DNA of 64,000 nucleotides from NCBI GenBank assembly GCA_023052935.1, contig CM041297.1, positions 87,167,021 through 87,231,020 on the forward strand. The letters run 5' to 3'. The notes beneath the pieces were generated by a model. It did no database searches, was not told where the DNA came from, and saw only the letters and a list, made by a program, of their open reading frames with translations. Both the position numbers and the translations under genes were made by a program. Below, piece by piece: positions 11,351 to 25,759 of the stretch. The stretch's first letter is position 1; the number at the start of each line of letters is the position of its first letter. This DNA comes from Piezodorus guildinii (Eukaryota > Arthropoda > Insecta > Hemiptera > Pentatomidae).

Positions 11351-12655
11351 TATTATTTATCATTCATAATAAAAACGAATAGGAGAAACGATCAATCTTA
11401 AAAAAACATAAAATAAAATTCAGTAATGTTATAATTTTGATTTTATCTGTGCAAACATTTCGACCTGATCTATAGAATTTATTATAAATGTTAGAATTAT
11501 TATAAATAAACGATTATTTTTTACAATAACTCCAACCATATTCTATTTGATCACGAATGCATACTCGAACAATTAATTTTTTTTAACAAATCAATCAGTT
11601 AAAATATAAAATAAATAATTATATAAAAGCAACATCTCTCCTTTCTGACCATTAGTACTGATTTTAAATTCAATAAGCAACAAATCTTGAGAATATCTTA
11701 ATAATTATATTTTTTTCCTACTATCGTAATTTTTTGAACAGTTTATATTAGAAGATTTCACATATTTTATGGAATTTAGAATAAAATTTAAAAAAAATTA
11801 ATTGAAAAAAAAATTTCATCTTTGCGCGTTTTTCACGTGGTGATAAAAAAATGTATGCAATAAATATTATTTTTTTTACTATGTGGAAAATGGACACTAT
11901 GTTTCATATATGAAGTATGAACAAATAATGTTTATATATAAAGTATATACAAGGGGCAGTATAAGAAAGGCAGGTGACAGCGCGGGAAATGGACAGAGGA
12001 CTGGGATATTTGGCGGGACAGTGGAAGACAGGCGGGAGTTGTTTAGGTGGCGATTCAAAATGGAGGAGGTGTCAGTCAAAGTCCTGTATCCTCTATCTAT
12101 TATTGATTCTCTTAGCTTCTCTCACCTTTATTTATTTTGCCCTTAGCCTTGTCTTCACAATTTGTGATACTGTTTGGGTAATTAATCTGTAATTATATCT
12201 TATAATTGCGTCAATAAAATTGTGATGATTTAGTTACAACTATCGTTTATTTATTAGTTAACAATCGTTTTGCCAAAAAAATGATTGATAAAATTTAATA
12301 AATGTTTAAATAGCAAGGGAGACTAATGAGTAAAAATCTCAGTTATAAACGAAAATACTCCTTTTAAGTTCGATTGAGTACTAATAAATTTCAAAATTGC
12401 ACAAAAAAAAAAAATAAATTAAAGATGTTTTGATCAAACAAACCATTGTACGCAGTACCATTATTATTGCTGTTCGAACTATTTTCCCAATTTGCATTAT
12501 TATCCTTTCTAAGAAATATATAACAAATTGGATAATCTAATAAAGAATAAATGAAGAAAAATATTTCTGAAACAAGAGAACTTATATAACATGTTTTTAG
12601 AAAGCTTAACTGGATAGAAATTGGAGAAAAAAACACAAACATAAACTTAATTTGC
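11351..12655. other. non-coding AT-rich DNA
   Basis: Very AT-rich apart from a purine-rich patch at 11940-12080 in which short frames occur on both strands (60 to 87 codons). These overlap each other in several frames, show no domain and are probably chance. Confidence 0.35.
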
Positions 12656-12963
12656 TTGATTTTTATTCATTTAACGTAACTTTTTGCTGTTGTAACTGAT
12701 CGGACAATGCTACCGTGGCAGTTCAAAATCGTTGCTATCTCGATTTAATCAGGATAGGGATCTTAAACGCGTACCAGAGATCACAGGCTCGATTATACGT
12801 CCACTCACAAGGATTTTTTCTCGTATTATAAGGATTTCGATTTGGTTATGAGTACTTCCAATCATAACCAAGGATTTTTAATACCTTTAAAAAAATAAAG
12901 GGCCATCTACCGAGTTTGATCACACGACCTTTGGCATAGAAGGCTGCTATACTAGACACTACT
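12656..12963 (-). mobile_element. tRNA-derived SINE, family 2, copy 1
   Basis: Minus-strand element. From its 5' end near 12963 it has a degenerate tRNA-like head (TAGTGTCTAGTATAGCAGCC as A-box region, GTGTGATCAAACTC as B-box region), then the family body with AAAATCCTTG and CCTGATTAAATCGAG, then a 3' end of the type AGCATTGTCCGATCAG...TTACGTTAAATGAATAAAAA. The same order of blocks is seen at 31525, 46780, 47338 and 54890. This copy has an internal partial duplication around the AAGGATTTTT block (12805-12885). No clear target duplication was found. Confidence 0.7.
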
Positions 12964-14182
12964 TCCCCTCCCCCTCCCCCCTCACACGACACCAACTGAG
13001 ATCGTTATCAAGAATTTTCATTTATGTAGTATTCACTTAACATCAATGAAACATATAAATATGCTTCGTTTAAATCAAATATAAGGACATTTTCCGATAT
13101 TGCATTAAAATTTTGAAGAAATCGCTCCCCCACTCTACCATGGAAGCTGAAGAAATGTCCAAACCACCTGGCGAGGACAGCGTCAGAAGCAAGATCCTTT
13201 GTCCTGCCACATACAAATTAGTATTTTATTTTTCCCTTGCCCTCCCAGGAGGGCCCTCAAAAGGAGAGTCCTGTCAAAAACCGCCCTCCCAGGAGGAATT
13301 GTAATTCCAAGGAGCGGCCCCCGCAGATGAATTAAAAGATGGCAGATCTCCCTTTGTAGATCCCTGAGTCAGGTAAATCCAATGCAATAAGTCCTCTGCC
13401 TTATTTTGCTCTCTCCGTTTGGAGTTATAATTCGGGTTCGAAAAAATGTTACTTTTGTAAGTGACATATCTTTTATTTTTAATGCTCTTTATATTTTGTG
13501 ACAAAGTAGGGACACTTCATATACTTCTTATTCCATTAAATTTGTTTCTATATCTCATGTCAAATTTTTAATTATATCATCTTTCTCTATTTACACACCT
13601 TTGGCAGAACAATGCATGTCTCTTTGCATACCCTATTATGATTTAATTTTTAGTTTTTTTATATAACTATTGTCAGTGGTAATTTTAATTACGATACCCT
13701 TTGATAAGTGACCTCAACAAGGAAGAGCGACTCCTCTTCCGATCCGATTCCTCCAGTTCCGCCGTTCTTCGGACACCACACCGCTCCTGTTCTTCACCGT
13801 TCGCTGACCCGAGAACTCTTAGCTGGAGGTAACACGACTACTCCATTAGGGCTGTGTACCATTGTCACGGCGAGAGGCAGCCTCTTGTCGACAGCCCAGA
13901 TACATGGATCCGCTTTGTGCAACCTCCGATGCACATATCATTATGTAAATGTAAATATCCCAAGCATTGCCTTTTTAATGGCTCCTCATACATAAACCGT
14001 CCTCTATGACATCCGTAATTAAATGATCAATGTATGTTAACGCTTCTCATAGATCGTAGTCAATCGGGTTGTCATGTTGTCCTTAATGCTTGTATTGTGT
14101 ATGTAGGTCGGAATATGATATGAAATGTATTGTAAGTTAAGAGGTTGTAGCTTGGGTATGAGATAGCTTAATTTCTTATACT

Positions 14183-14251
<69 letters not shown>

Positions 14252-15703
14252 ATATCTTAATTTAATGCAGTTGAAGACTTTCATAAAAATTTCGTATGAT
14301 TGCAACATAATGACTATTGTACTAAAAGATCTTTGAGCTTCACTATCTAGCTAAGGATTTTTTAAGGGACTTATTTTGAAGATTAAAAAACAAAGGTTGT
14401 ATTTTTGTTTATTAAATATTTCTTAAAAGATTAGACCACAATGTGTCACTGAGTTTTATATTTTTATTAATACTTCTATCCATCTTTGAGCATAAAAAGT
14501 TCATCCTCTTTTTAAGCATATTATGTATCAATTTATGAAACTAACATAGTATTTATAGTCAAACATAGCCTCTATTTCTACGAAATACTTGAAAGAATTA
14601 AAATAAAAAATGTTATTTTTAATTCATTACATATTTTCTTAGTATTTCATATATATACACATATTCATTTAATTTAGTTTTTTCTTTCTGGTTATTTTAA
14701 TTCAATTAATATTGTTTTCTATTTGTTAATTGTTAGTTCGTATTTGTATGGTTCAATTAATTGTTTTATTTTTCATTATTCAGAAACTGTTTTTTAAATA
14801 TATTCTATTATACTATTTTACTGTTAATTTATTTATATTATGTTTGTTTATTTATATCAATGCATATTAATGTAAATGATACGTCTGTAATATGACCACA
14901 TGCCGTTGGAAAATTCGTGTGTTGGTGGGTAAACGTAATATCCCGAATAATGCATTTTGACAGATAAATGAACAATTCAGTTGAAGACTTATGGACATGA
15001 GATATTCCATAGAAGCGGAGGATGTCATATTCAACACGGTTTTCCAGGGTGTATTCTTGCAGATAGACTAGAATATTCTGGAACCGGGTATGTCCCGGAG
15101 TGGAGACAGGTGCCGGTCAACAAGAGCACTGTTTGCGTAGGCATCGCCAAACAAACTCGAGTAGTCTCTACGACGGAGGCAAAAAATCCTGGCAGCTGGA
15201 GAGTTCCAGTGCCGCCTTGGGTCCACACTCGTCTCCAGGAGTCTATGAAGTTTATGATGAATCGAATCCGAACGGAAAATATGCAGTCTTTTATGTATTT
15301 TTATTCAGTAAATCTCGTCATACCTTGAAAAATATATTTACATAAAGGACACTACAATATACAATTTGCACTCGTTGGAAGCAGGAATGGGATGCTGTTT
15401 GATAAAATAAAATAGCTATAATTTGATAACATGAGTTTCGTAAAAAAAGGTTGCGATAGTTAAATAAATTCGGATATATCCTACTACTTAATCAAGTGAG
15501 CAACAAACGATAGAACATGTCTTTGATGTTGTTACAAAGTTATACGTATGATCGTTCGTTAAAATGAACATTAAGAAATTACATTTTTACTTGATTATTC
15601 AGGATTTCTACAAAATTTTAGAACATTCGATATTTAAGATAATAATATATATAAATAGTTGACTGTTAAGAAATTCAAAGGGAAATTAGTCCAAGTGGCA
15701 GTC
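12964..15703. other. non-coding DNA with GC-rich patches and a long (TA)n
   Basis: Contains a C-rich run at 12963-12985, a GC-richer region at 13120-13400, another at 13708-13990, and a (TA)n microsatellite of about 60 bases at 14186-14247. Short plus-strand frames occur at 13113-13304, 13708-13995 and 14981-15328 (63 to 115 codons). None has a recognised domain. The region 14981-15330 is open in two plus frames at once, and a candidate acceptor (TATTCTTGCAG) ends at 15061, so a real exon cannot be excluded. Confidence 0.35.
14186..14247. repeat. (TA)n microsatellite
   Basis: About 30 perfect TA dinucleotides in a row. Confidence 0.95.
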
Positions 15704-15944
15704 AGTGAAGAAGAAACAATTAAATATTTGTTTACTATTTATTGTCTTCCAATATTTCGAACCCCATTGAGAGTCATCATTAGGGTTTAAAAAGATACAA
15801 AAGAAATACAGTATGTTGTTACAGTATGAAGGAATACAGTAAACATATATATGTTGCTATGCATCCATTATATTCCCTGATGATGACCTACAATGCTGGT
15901 CGAAACGTTGGCATACAATAAATAGTTATTGTTTCTTTTTTACT
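15704..15944. mobile_element. second inverted-repeat element with hammerhead-like core
   Basis: Imperfect inverted repeat: left arm 15704-15788, right arm 15874-15944, both carrying GAAACAAT and ACTATTTATTGT in inverse orientation. The right arm has CTGATGA (15877-15883), T, stem GACC/GGTC with a 9-base loop, then GAAACGTTGG (from 15902). The left arm is degraded (CTAATGA on the minus strand). Organisation is the same as the element at 5344-5601, but stem II and outer sequences differ, so this is a different subfamily. No target duplication was found. Confidence 0.5.
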
Positions 15945-18900
15945 TCAATACTTTCACTATGTATGTAGAGATAAACTCAAATACTTTACAAAGACAATTA
16001 TCAAATACTCAATTATCAAATACTTTCAACACAATTATCAAATACAATTATCAAATACTTTCTTCACCTCCTTCTTGATGATTTGACTTCTTTTTAAGTA
16101 TGAAAGGTGCTGACACATTAATGATTTATGATAGAGACCCTAAGGCCTCAATGGCCGCTTCGGCAGCTGTCCAACACCTAGAAGCAATAAGCAAAGATGG
16201 AGACGTCCAAGAAAGATGATCTTGTAGAGGACAATGCGAGGTATTGGCCACAGGTCCTGGAAGGTCCTGTGAAATTACAGGCTGGGACATATTAATGCCC
16301 TGTCGACGACCAACAATGTTACCTGCCCCAGCATCATTTATTACAGGCATCAGGACATAAATTTTTCACTTTCGGCACCCGCTCAATAGTTGACTGATGC
16401 CTCCTCTTAATTCTCCCCTTGTTCCCGGCATCTGCTCCTGTTTATGGACTTTTTTTTTTTCTCTCTCTGCCGATCGCCTATTGTAGAGAGTGGAGTCAGT
16501 ATTATGTAGACCACTGTACGGCTTTTGATTAATTCCTGCCATATTTTTCGGATCCGTGACAGGCCATTCTCGCAGCAGTTTCCGATGTAGGCCTCCAGCA
16601 GCTTACAGGGGTAACATGAAATATGTAATCCCTGGCGACAATCTTCCAGCTTTTGTCGAAGGCTTTGTACAAAGACAGCGAGCACATAATATCAGACATA
16701 TTTCATGAAACCTATAACGTGCGAACAGTACGAAAATCATACTTCTAATAACACGAGCAATAAGTAAGTTGAAAAAATTTAAAGTGAAAATTTCCAAAAG
16801 ATACTAAAGGACAATTTCAACGAAATCCATATTAGTATTTTTAAGTTCTAATTTCAAATTATGCCATCCGATTTTTTCTAAATAACCCCAAGGATTTTGA
16901 AACTGTGTTTACTAATTGTTTTTGCAGAAGGTACTTAATACATGTGCAATTTCATTCTAAATATTAATAAAAAATTTCCTTCAATAGTGATAAATTTATT
17001 AATATAGTAAAAAATAAATATTTTAATGCAAAAAGAGTAAAATAAATTAGTTTAATAACAGATAAACTAATATCTTTTTACTACTTGTAAAATTTCCTTG
17101 AAGAGGTACAGTATCTTTCGGAAAAAAACATCTCAATTGTTTTTCTCTGAAAATATTTAAACTTAGCTTTTACTCAGTATCTTATTCACTTTATATTACA
17201 TAGAAGGAATTTGAAATTAAAGAGCAAGTGAACTATATTATGTTCAAGTGCTTAAAAGAGTAAATACACCATAGCAACTAAGATCCTATTCAATATTTAT
17301 TTTAACTTTAAAATATTTTGTTTTATATATATTTTAAACATTTTTTTATTAGAACCGACTTTTATAATTGAAATTTATTTCAGAATTTTAACTGTCATGA
17401 GCGAAAATCAGTTCTACATTCTTATTGCCTTTGTTGCTTAATGACTATTGTCATATGTAATAAACAACTGTGGGACTTTGTAAAAAGTGGTGTTAAGACA
17501 AAAAAGTTTCTATGCTAGCATCCTCTTCGATTCCTAATAATCATCCGAGGTGTCCGAAAAGACGATGACCGTGAGACCGTCTCGTTAATGAATTTAGTGA
17601 GTTCTGCAAATGGGTAGTTTCTCTATAAGTAATTCATGTATATTGTCTCTAAGCATGTTCACTAATTTTGTTATGTAATACAGTCGTAAATATCAATAAA
17701 TAACGAATAAAAAATATATTTAATTTAGATATATAATTTACTTTCAACAATATCATGTAGACTGGCTCATTTTGAATTAATTTAAATGAGAATATGAATG
17801 AAAAGAATTTTTCCATAAAATTGAAATAGATTAAAAAATGCTTTCAGCTTTTCAAAACCAACAAGTACTTAGTATTACATATGCTCTACTGGTCACGTGT
17901 CTCTGGTCAAAATCTCTTTTTACAGTAAAAAAAAAAAAAAAAAAAATGTCAGTAACAGTATATTTCATAGAAATGTCAGTGTGCGTCAGTTTTTCCGATA
18001 AAAACTATACTTTTTAGTGAGCTTCTTCAGAGATTGTTTCTTCAGCCTGAAGATTAGAGTGTTAAACCGTCTTAACATCGTTTACCACAACAGATCCTCG
18101 ATATTCCAAAGGAAAGCGATTTCCTTAAAAGATAATTTTTCCGTCTTTCACCCGTACTTGGGAGGAGATTAGGTTTTTTTTTTTCCTAATGTTAATTATT
18201 AAAACGGCCGTTTCCTGAGGATCCTTAATTTTCGAATCACCGTATCATGGCAACTCGACCGTGGGCAGGAAACCGCTTTTCGTTTATTAAATCGATTCTT
18301 CACACCGCTTTTGTCCTCACTCCTAACAATTCCAAACTCAAAGAAATGGATGAAAAAAATATCTCTTATTTTTTTTTGTCTAGTTAAGCAGACATATAAA
18401 TATTAAAATGTTCAATACAAAATCCTACTTATTTAAAAAAATGAATTTATTATAATGTAAAACTGTGTTACCTAAAAAATACAAAAAGTAAACAGGTACC
18501 AGAAAACACAGTTACAACCCTGATATATAAAGAAAACACCTACCGACAGCTTTTTAAGAACAATTTTAAATTGGAACATATCCTGATCACGTTATCAGCG
18601 GCGTCAGAGAGATCAAGTAAGATTTGAAACAAGTGGGTTGGACCTAAAGTTTGGAATAACATCATTGTGGTAATTTTAGACCAGATAAAGTAAGGAGCAT
18701 TGAGCATTTTGAAATTGATTGAATTATAAAGAAATTCGATGGTTTAGTGGCGCCCAGTTTCTGGAAATTAAGATGGGGTGTGAACCAAGTATTGAATCCG
18801 CTGAAAACGGCTGATAATATGTCATTAATTAAAGTTGATTCATGAAAATGATGTACATATTTTTTTTTTTTTTTAATCCTAGGCGTGAGCTTTGAAGTGT

Positions 18901-21900
18901 CTAACGTGGAGGTCCAACATTTTGGGACAGATATAATTTCTCAAGATGTGAAGAGAAATAATTTGTTTCGTGCTAACTTTCTTTTTTTCTCAGTCATTGA
19001 GGTTCATCTATTAGATGGATATATTTGAAAAAATATTAAGTTCGCCATTTTTTTGTTACCTTTAGCATTTTATTTTTATATTTATGAATGGTTGTTTATC
19101 CTAATACGAACAACACCCTTCCCACTAACAAAGCTGCTCGATGCACCTACGCAAGCCAATTGTGAATGTCAGAAATAATATCAGAGAAAACAAAACAGCC
19201 TTTCACTGAACCGCTGACAGTGAAATATCAGATTACAACGAAATAATTGATAATTTGTAATTGGAAATGGACGAAATGAAATGATAGAAGAAGCGTTGTC
19301 AGTGATGTCCGCCAGGTTCTCTGCCGCTGACATATGCGTATAAAACTCGTATGAACATATAATTACATTTATTGCGTCAGTACTGGCAGAAATCATTTGA
19401 AAAATCATATCTCTGAAATTAATATGGCTTATTATAACAAATATCAGGAATGGGTTGGAAAGTTAGCATAATATAAACATATAAACATTAAATTAATAGT
19501 ATACTCCTAATATTACATTAATATCATATACTTTAAACGATATCATCGGAAAAAAATATATACTATTTTTATAAAAAGCATACCTATTTTTTTCGGGATA
19601 ATTGCTAATATAGAGCTATATAGGTATAACTTTCCAGTGATAAATACGGAGCCAAAGTGACCGCAGCAGAACTGAGTACACAATACCCCCAAAATTAATG
19701 AAGAAAAATAAAGAGGTTTTATTTTTAATATCAACTTTCTATTTTTTATTTATCTTCCTTTTCTTATTTACAATGTTTAATAGGAAAATATAGAAGTATC
19801 CATTAACCCTAATTCCCTAATGGAATGTAGGTTTTTGTGACACTGTGAAAATCATAAAACCGGGATCATGTCAGGCATATTAGTCGATAAATTAGTAATA
19901 TTTTCTTATCTCCTTTATTTTTTAACTCAGCAAACAAATACAAGACAATGCAATAAAAAACAAAACAATCAGTAATGAAATTAATAGTGAATATTAATTA
20001 AGAAGGGATCTAAACTTACATCTTTTATTGATATTTATAACAAGTCAATTTTACATTCAGTAATTTTTGGCTTGAAAATGACTTGTGAAGAAGCTTCCTA
20101 GTGGTAGTACTTCAATGTTTATTTTACTAGCAGGTCTAGAAGCCACCGTCTTTCAGGCAGCTCGGAGGATTATCGGGAATAGATGGAGATGAGAGGTTAC
20201 GGACAAGCGGATTTGTGTGGGCAGGTAGTTTGGAATTAAAGACGGTGCATTTTTTTTGGGCCATTTCTTCAATTCAGGTCTCTATGGATTTATTTTAGTC
20301 ATTGAGAATTTCGCAAAGCATGACATAATCAGACATATGTCAAGATGGAATCCTAGGTGTCGGATTAATTCTCCAGGAATGAGTAGAGTATTATCAAAGG
20401 ATACAGTGAAGTTGGAAGTCATAGGTTTATGGCGTAGAGTAAAGGTGATTTGATGGGATTTATTATGATTCGTGAATTATAACGAAAGTGAGGTCGATCA
20501 AGATATTGAATTAATGACATTTTAGAATCCCCGTTTTCATTGTGTCACCTTTTACAGGATTATTTACCAATCAACAATTTATCATGCAAGGGAACTGCTT
20601 AGTTATTAAAGAAATGTGAAAAAAGTCTGGGTAGAACAAAAAATTTTCAAACAGTAATTCACCTCCTAAACCTACACATTCTTTTAACCGAGAAATAATT
20701 TTACCACTTATCGAGAACTGGAAGTGCTAAAGTCCAAGGGACAAGATAGGGCGTAGGATACCGGAGAAGAGGTATCACAAAGCGGAAAAGAGAAAGAAAA
20801 AGGAAAGAGAAGAGGCCATAAAGCGCAGGTTATTTATAACGGCTTATAAAGGAGGAGGTGCACTGTTATCAGCTGACACAAGAGCAGCTGTTTCCTGGGG
20901 TCCCGCAAGGTCTTCTCCTGGTACCTCCGCTGTCTAATCTCTTCTCGGCTTCCTCTTAATGGCTACTACGCCATGAGCTCAAGCGGTTTGAAAGCTAAAG
21001 AACATAGGAATATTCCGGACGGTAAAATATTCAGCATAAATGTCTTTAAAAATATTTTAATGATTTCTTAGAAAAAAAAAAAATCAGATTCGCCCAATTG
21101 TGAAGAGTATATAAATTTAATTAGATTATTTAGGAACAGTCTCTTCTTTTAACCATCATTTATTTATTCTTTATTATAATAATTTACGTTATGGGCTTAT
21201 ACACGTCATCTTCAGAATTTTTAGTAATCTACTATGACAATTTAATATTGTATTAATTTCAACATTCAACAATGATAAATATCACAATTAAATAAATCAC
21301 AATCGCCTTATAATAAATTAAATTAGTACTTCATCTCTACATACATAAAACACGTCTTTTAATATTGTAAAAGTTCTTAAAAATGGTTAAAACAATTTAT
21401 ATTCAATACTGGTCATTTTTTAAAAAAATTTTTAGCTATTAATTATTACAATATTATAATATTATGATATATCTTTATTCTATTATACCATTCACTATAG
21501 AAGTAGACTGAAGTTTGAAACTTACTCCAACTCCTCAACCTTTATATCAATGTTTATATAAGAAGGAGAAAATAAACTATTTAAAAAGCTACAAAAAGAA
21601 CTTTAAAATCTAAATTTTCAATTTGTCCACATATAAAACATTAACTCCTGATGTGCACCTATATAAATAGACATTTTTATAAAGGCGTATAAATAACTAA
21701 ATAGTATTTAATAATTACTATTTATTCGTTTTCCCTCTCTTATAAAAAACATTAGTCATACTATGATGCAACATTTTAAATCTTACTTTAATTCAATCAT
21801 TGATTTTGTATCTCAAATATCCCTTTTATATTTAATCTTATATATTGTCCTTGTCCTTGAAATGGTTCGATGATAAGATCTGCGAGCAATTTTTGTTAGT

Positions 21901-23179
21901 AACTACATTGTTAGTATGGTTGCTATAAGACTGATTAATAAAAAATAAATAAAGATGCAAAAATAAATTATTATTAGAATTATATAGAACTGGAAAACAA
22001 TAGTGCGACCTTACAAAAAGGAATGCGATTAATCAATACAACTCCGTATTACTCGATAAACGTGAGGCAAATATCAAATTACGACAAGTAAATATCAAAC
22101 CTATGTATCACATTACTCACTCATGATAATTGTTGTAATTCATAAAAAACAAAAATAATATTTAAAAAAATTATGTTGTTTATTGGACGAGGGGTCAGGG
22201 CTGCAGTATTCCATCAGAGATGATTCATAGGCGTGATATTTAACTGATGTAGATTGTGAAGGCCAGTGGAGGAAATGATTTACTAAAGACTTTCAGGTAT
22301 GATTTATTTATATTCTTGTGGGAAGTTGTCATTTGAGGATATTTTTTACAGGATTACAAAAAAATCAACATTTAAATGAAAGAAAAGTAAAGCAGAGAAA
22401 AGATTGGATTCATAGATTTATGTTACAATCTTTATTATTTGTTGACGTGTTATACTAGGAATGGTTAAAGATCGTATTAAATAATGAAAAAAAAAAGGAT
22501 GATGTGAGATATTATATTTTTAATAAATCTAATTTCGACGCTCAATAATTTACTTTATTTATTTATTTTTTTTTTTAGTAAAAGAGTATTTTTAAAATAA
22601 TTTATTTTATAAAATTTAGTTATATGATTGATCAGAAATATATATTAAAACGCTTCTATATTTTCTCAATACTAAAAGAAATAAAATAAAATCACTCCAT
22701 AAAACATATGAACTGCACCCATCATAAAAATAACTGAAATATCTGATGTTTTTCCTCGTAAAAAAATATCGAAAACATAAATAAATTATTGGACGCCCAA
22801 ATAATAAATAAATAAAAATCAAATTTACAACCATCCGGCGATCCCAAATATGCAGAAAATTCTCCCGCATTTCATGGACAATTCCCAGGCTTCGTCAGAG
22901 ATATGCTTTAGATGGCATTCCGCAGTCAGCAGTTTTAGGCTTTTATTATTTTTTTTTTTTATTAAATTACTCGAATGGCGGCCAAATCAGAGTATGAAAC
23001 AGTATCAGAATATCGTTGATTATATTCTAAATTCCTATAAATCGGCACACAAGCGCAAATACTCAGTTAACAAGTGATAAAATACAATTAAAACTGGCAA
23101 TATTCATTAATTCATGTTTTATTATTTTATTTCATAATATTTATCCATAAAAGTTACTTAAGAAACGCTTCAAATAATT
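15945..23179. other. long stretch without recognisable gene
   Basis: AT-rich unique DNA. GC-richer patches at 16130-16700, 17520-17600, 18100-18310, 20120-20240 and 20720-21000 interrupt it. The 20720-21000 patch includes AGCGCAGGTTATTTATAACG and looks like a possible regulatory island. Minus-strand frames at 16126-16350 and 16407-16685 (74 and 92 codons) show no domain. An (A)n run lies at about 17927-17946. Nothing here supports a gene call. Confidence 0.4.
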
Positions 23180-23790
23180 ACACAATAGTTTATTATTAGA
23201 AAATAATTATATTAGGGTGTACAAATTCATATAGCTCATTACAAACAATTAACTAAGATGTATAGCGATAAATTAGTCAAATAAAAAAGGCCGATCACCA
23301 CTGTTAATTTCAAAACACTGATTTCAATGATTTCTTTTTTTTTTTTAAGTTTTGTAGGTATTTTGATTCTTTATCGAATGAAATTAACAAGAAACTAATT
23401 AATTATTAGGCCAGTACTTTTTTTTTACTCTTTTTTATAATTATCGAGGTGTCCTGATTATAAAACTCTTTATAAATTGTCTCTATATTCAAAAATAACT
23501 GATCATTGAATTAAAAAACTTTCAATTGGCGACCATTTTAAAACTAACCTGATATTAACGTCTAGGTTTACGATCATCATAGGATGTCCTAAGTAAGTAA
23601 TATAAATTAGCAATATCAATCAGTATTAAATCGTAAAGATTTTTTTTTCCTTTAGTTATTCAGGTTCTACGTAACTTGAAACGGAAGACCACGAAATTTG
23701 GAGGAGAAAGAGAGAAGGAATTTTTTTTTGTCGAGTCAAACAACAAATGTTCATTATTGAAAATAATAAATCATATTTGTTTTTTATTAG
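23180..23790. repeat. unclassified interspersed repeat, copy 2
   Basis: Starts with ACACAATAGTTTATTATTAG and ends near AATGTTCATTATTGAAAATA. It shares with the copies at 10.8, 31.0 and 35.4 kb the middle block ATCACCACTG...TTTCAAAACAC and the T-rich stretch after it. The first 100 bases match the start of the 31.0-kb copy best (ACACAATAGTTTATTATT, then AATTA and GCGATAAATTAGTCAA). No coding capacity. Confidence 0.5.
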
Positions 23791-25500
23791 TAATAAAAAG
23801 GCATTGTAACTAATCAGAATAAATGTAAAAAATAAAAAGGTTTTTATTCACTTTTTTTTCACCCATTAATTCCATAAAATACGTTATAAGCTTAAAATAC
23901 GAATGTCAAATATAACAAACTTTTTGATTTTAAATATTTATTTATTTTCTAGCACTTCTTTTTTAAAGCTTAACGTATTTTATTATTAATGTTATTATAC
24001 AATTGACAAATTTATATACAATATTTAGAGAAAAAGATACTAGTATCTTATTGTGTGACAGACATGCAAACATCTTGAAGGTTGCGAATCGTTCAAAGGA
24101 AGTTTTTTCCGTCGAGCTCGCTAGTTTCGATTAATCTTTGCCTGAGACCTGAAAGGACTGACATAGCTAGTCATTTATTGACCTAAAAAGGTCGCTTTAC
24201 CTGAGTGCCGCCTGTCCGACCAAGTGGGGGGGTGTAATTAAAAACTTAAATGGAAACCTGAAACGTAATCAGGGGCCTTCCGTTTTGACTGGATTTTATT
24301 TTCCGTCTGACTTGGCTGTCACAATCTTGACTGATTGTCACAGCTTCTCTCCAAACAGAACGCCCGCTTTTTGTCGGGAAACTTTTTTTTTTTTTTGTTT
24401 CTCTTATCTTTTTTTTTAATCCTTTTTCTGGCCAAGGTTTTATTCTATAGTGACCGATACACAATACTCATCGCATTATACCCAGCATTATTTTATTCAA
24501 TTTTAATCAGCTAACTGTGTTTACTTATAAGCTACTCGAGACCTAATAAGAAGAAATGAATAAAAAAAACCCTGTAAATATAGCAAATCTCGCATTATAA
24601 ATCAAAAGCATAGGCTCAATGGTCAAACATGGATGCTACGGTTATTTATGGTATGCTCTATATACATTTTTATTTATATTTATTTCCTTCTCATTTATTA
24701 ACTCATAAATATTACTTAGATGTATATGAAATATGTAGTAAAGTACTTTTCGAAAACAGGAAAAGTGTGTAAATATTCTATATAGGTATGAATGTGGCTA
24801 AGGTTGTTGAAACTGGCAGGTTGTAAAACAAGTTAAAAAAAAGAAAAGTATGGAAGTAAGTGCAAGTCCTGTAGTGTTATATATGTTATTATATAATTTT
24901 CGGCAGTTATTGATTAGCGATTAGTGCAATGTACAGTTCGAAAAGTATTTTCGGACTTCTATCGATAAAAAAATCCCTATCTGAAGGCCCTAAGTGGCTT
25001 GGTGATGGACATAAGGGACAAAGGTTCCCAACAGGATGCGACCTTCTCACCAACAATCCCTCCCAACAATTATCATAAATCGGAGATAGGACCCAAACTT
25101 TATCACCACTCTCCTCGCTCTTCTTATTTCCTTCGCCCTCACCTGAATCCTAAATAATCGGCTATAATAAAACTAAGTTAGTAGCCTATAAAGCAGCGGG
25201 GAGGGACAAAAAGTACAAATGGAACCGAGATCCGAAAGATGGAAGGTATATATATGTAAGGAAGGATGAGGAATTAAAATGTCACTGGGTGCCTGGAACT
25301 GCTTTTTAACGCCTGATGGACTGGAGGACTTCCACAACCTGACTTTTTAATATGTTATAGAGACATAGCCATCAAGTTTTCCTTAGTTTTATCTGTCAGA
25401 AGTGATAAAACAGCAAGTTTTAACTTTTTTAGGAATACATAAATACACCTTCAACCGCATTCAACACAATATTATAGGATACGATAAATAATTCAAATAA
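23791..25500. other. non-coding DNA
   Basis: AT-rich, with a GC-richer patch at 24060-24450 and another at 24980-25340. A 72-codon minus-strand frame (24246-24464) in the first patch contains lysine runs from homopolymers and has no domain. Confidence 0.35.
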
Positions 25501-25759
25501 AGAAACTTATAATTTTTTTTATTTATTAATCTGTATCTTGACAATTTAAAACAACTAACAATAAGTAAATATACACCTTTGTGTAATAAAGTATTATTTG
25601 AAACTATTTCTCATATTAATGAGACTAATGTACGCTGATTAATTAGCTATGTTAATTACAAGATAATTATAATAAAATTAAATAATTACTAAGTAGTAAA
25701 GACAATTACTAAATTAAATTAAATAATTACTAAATAGCACATTTAACACAAAATATTAT

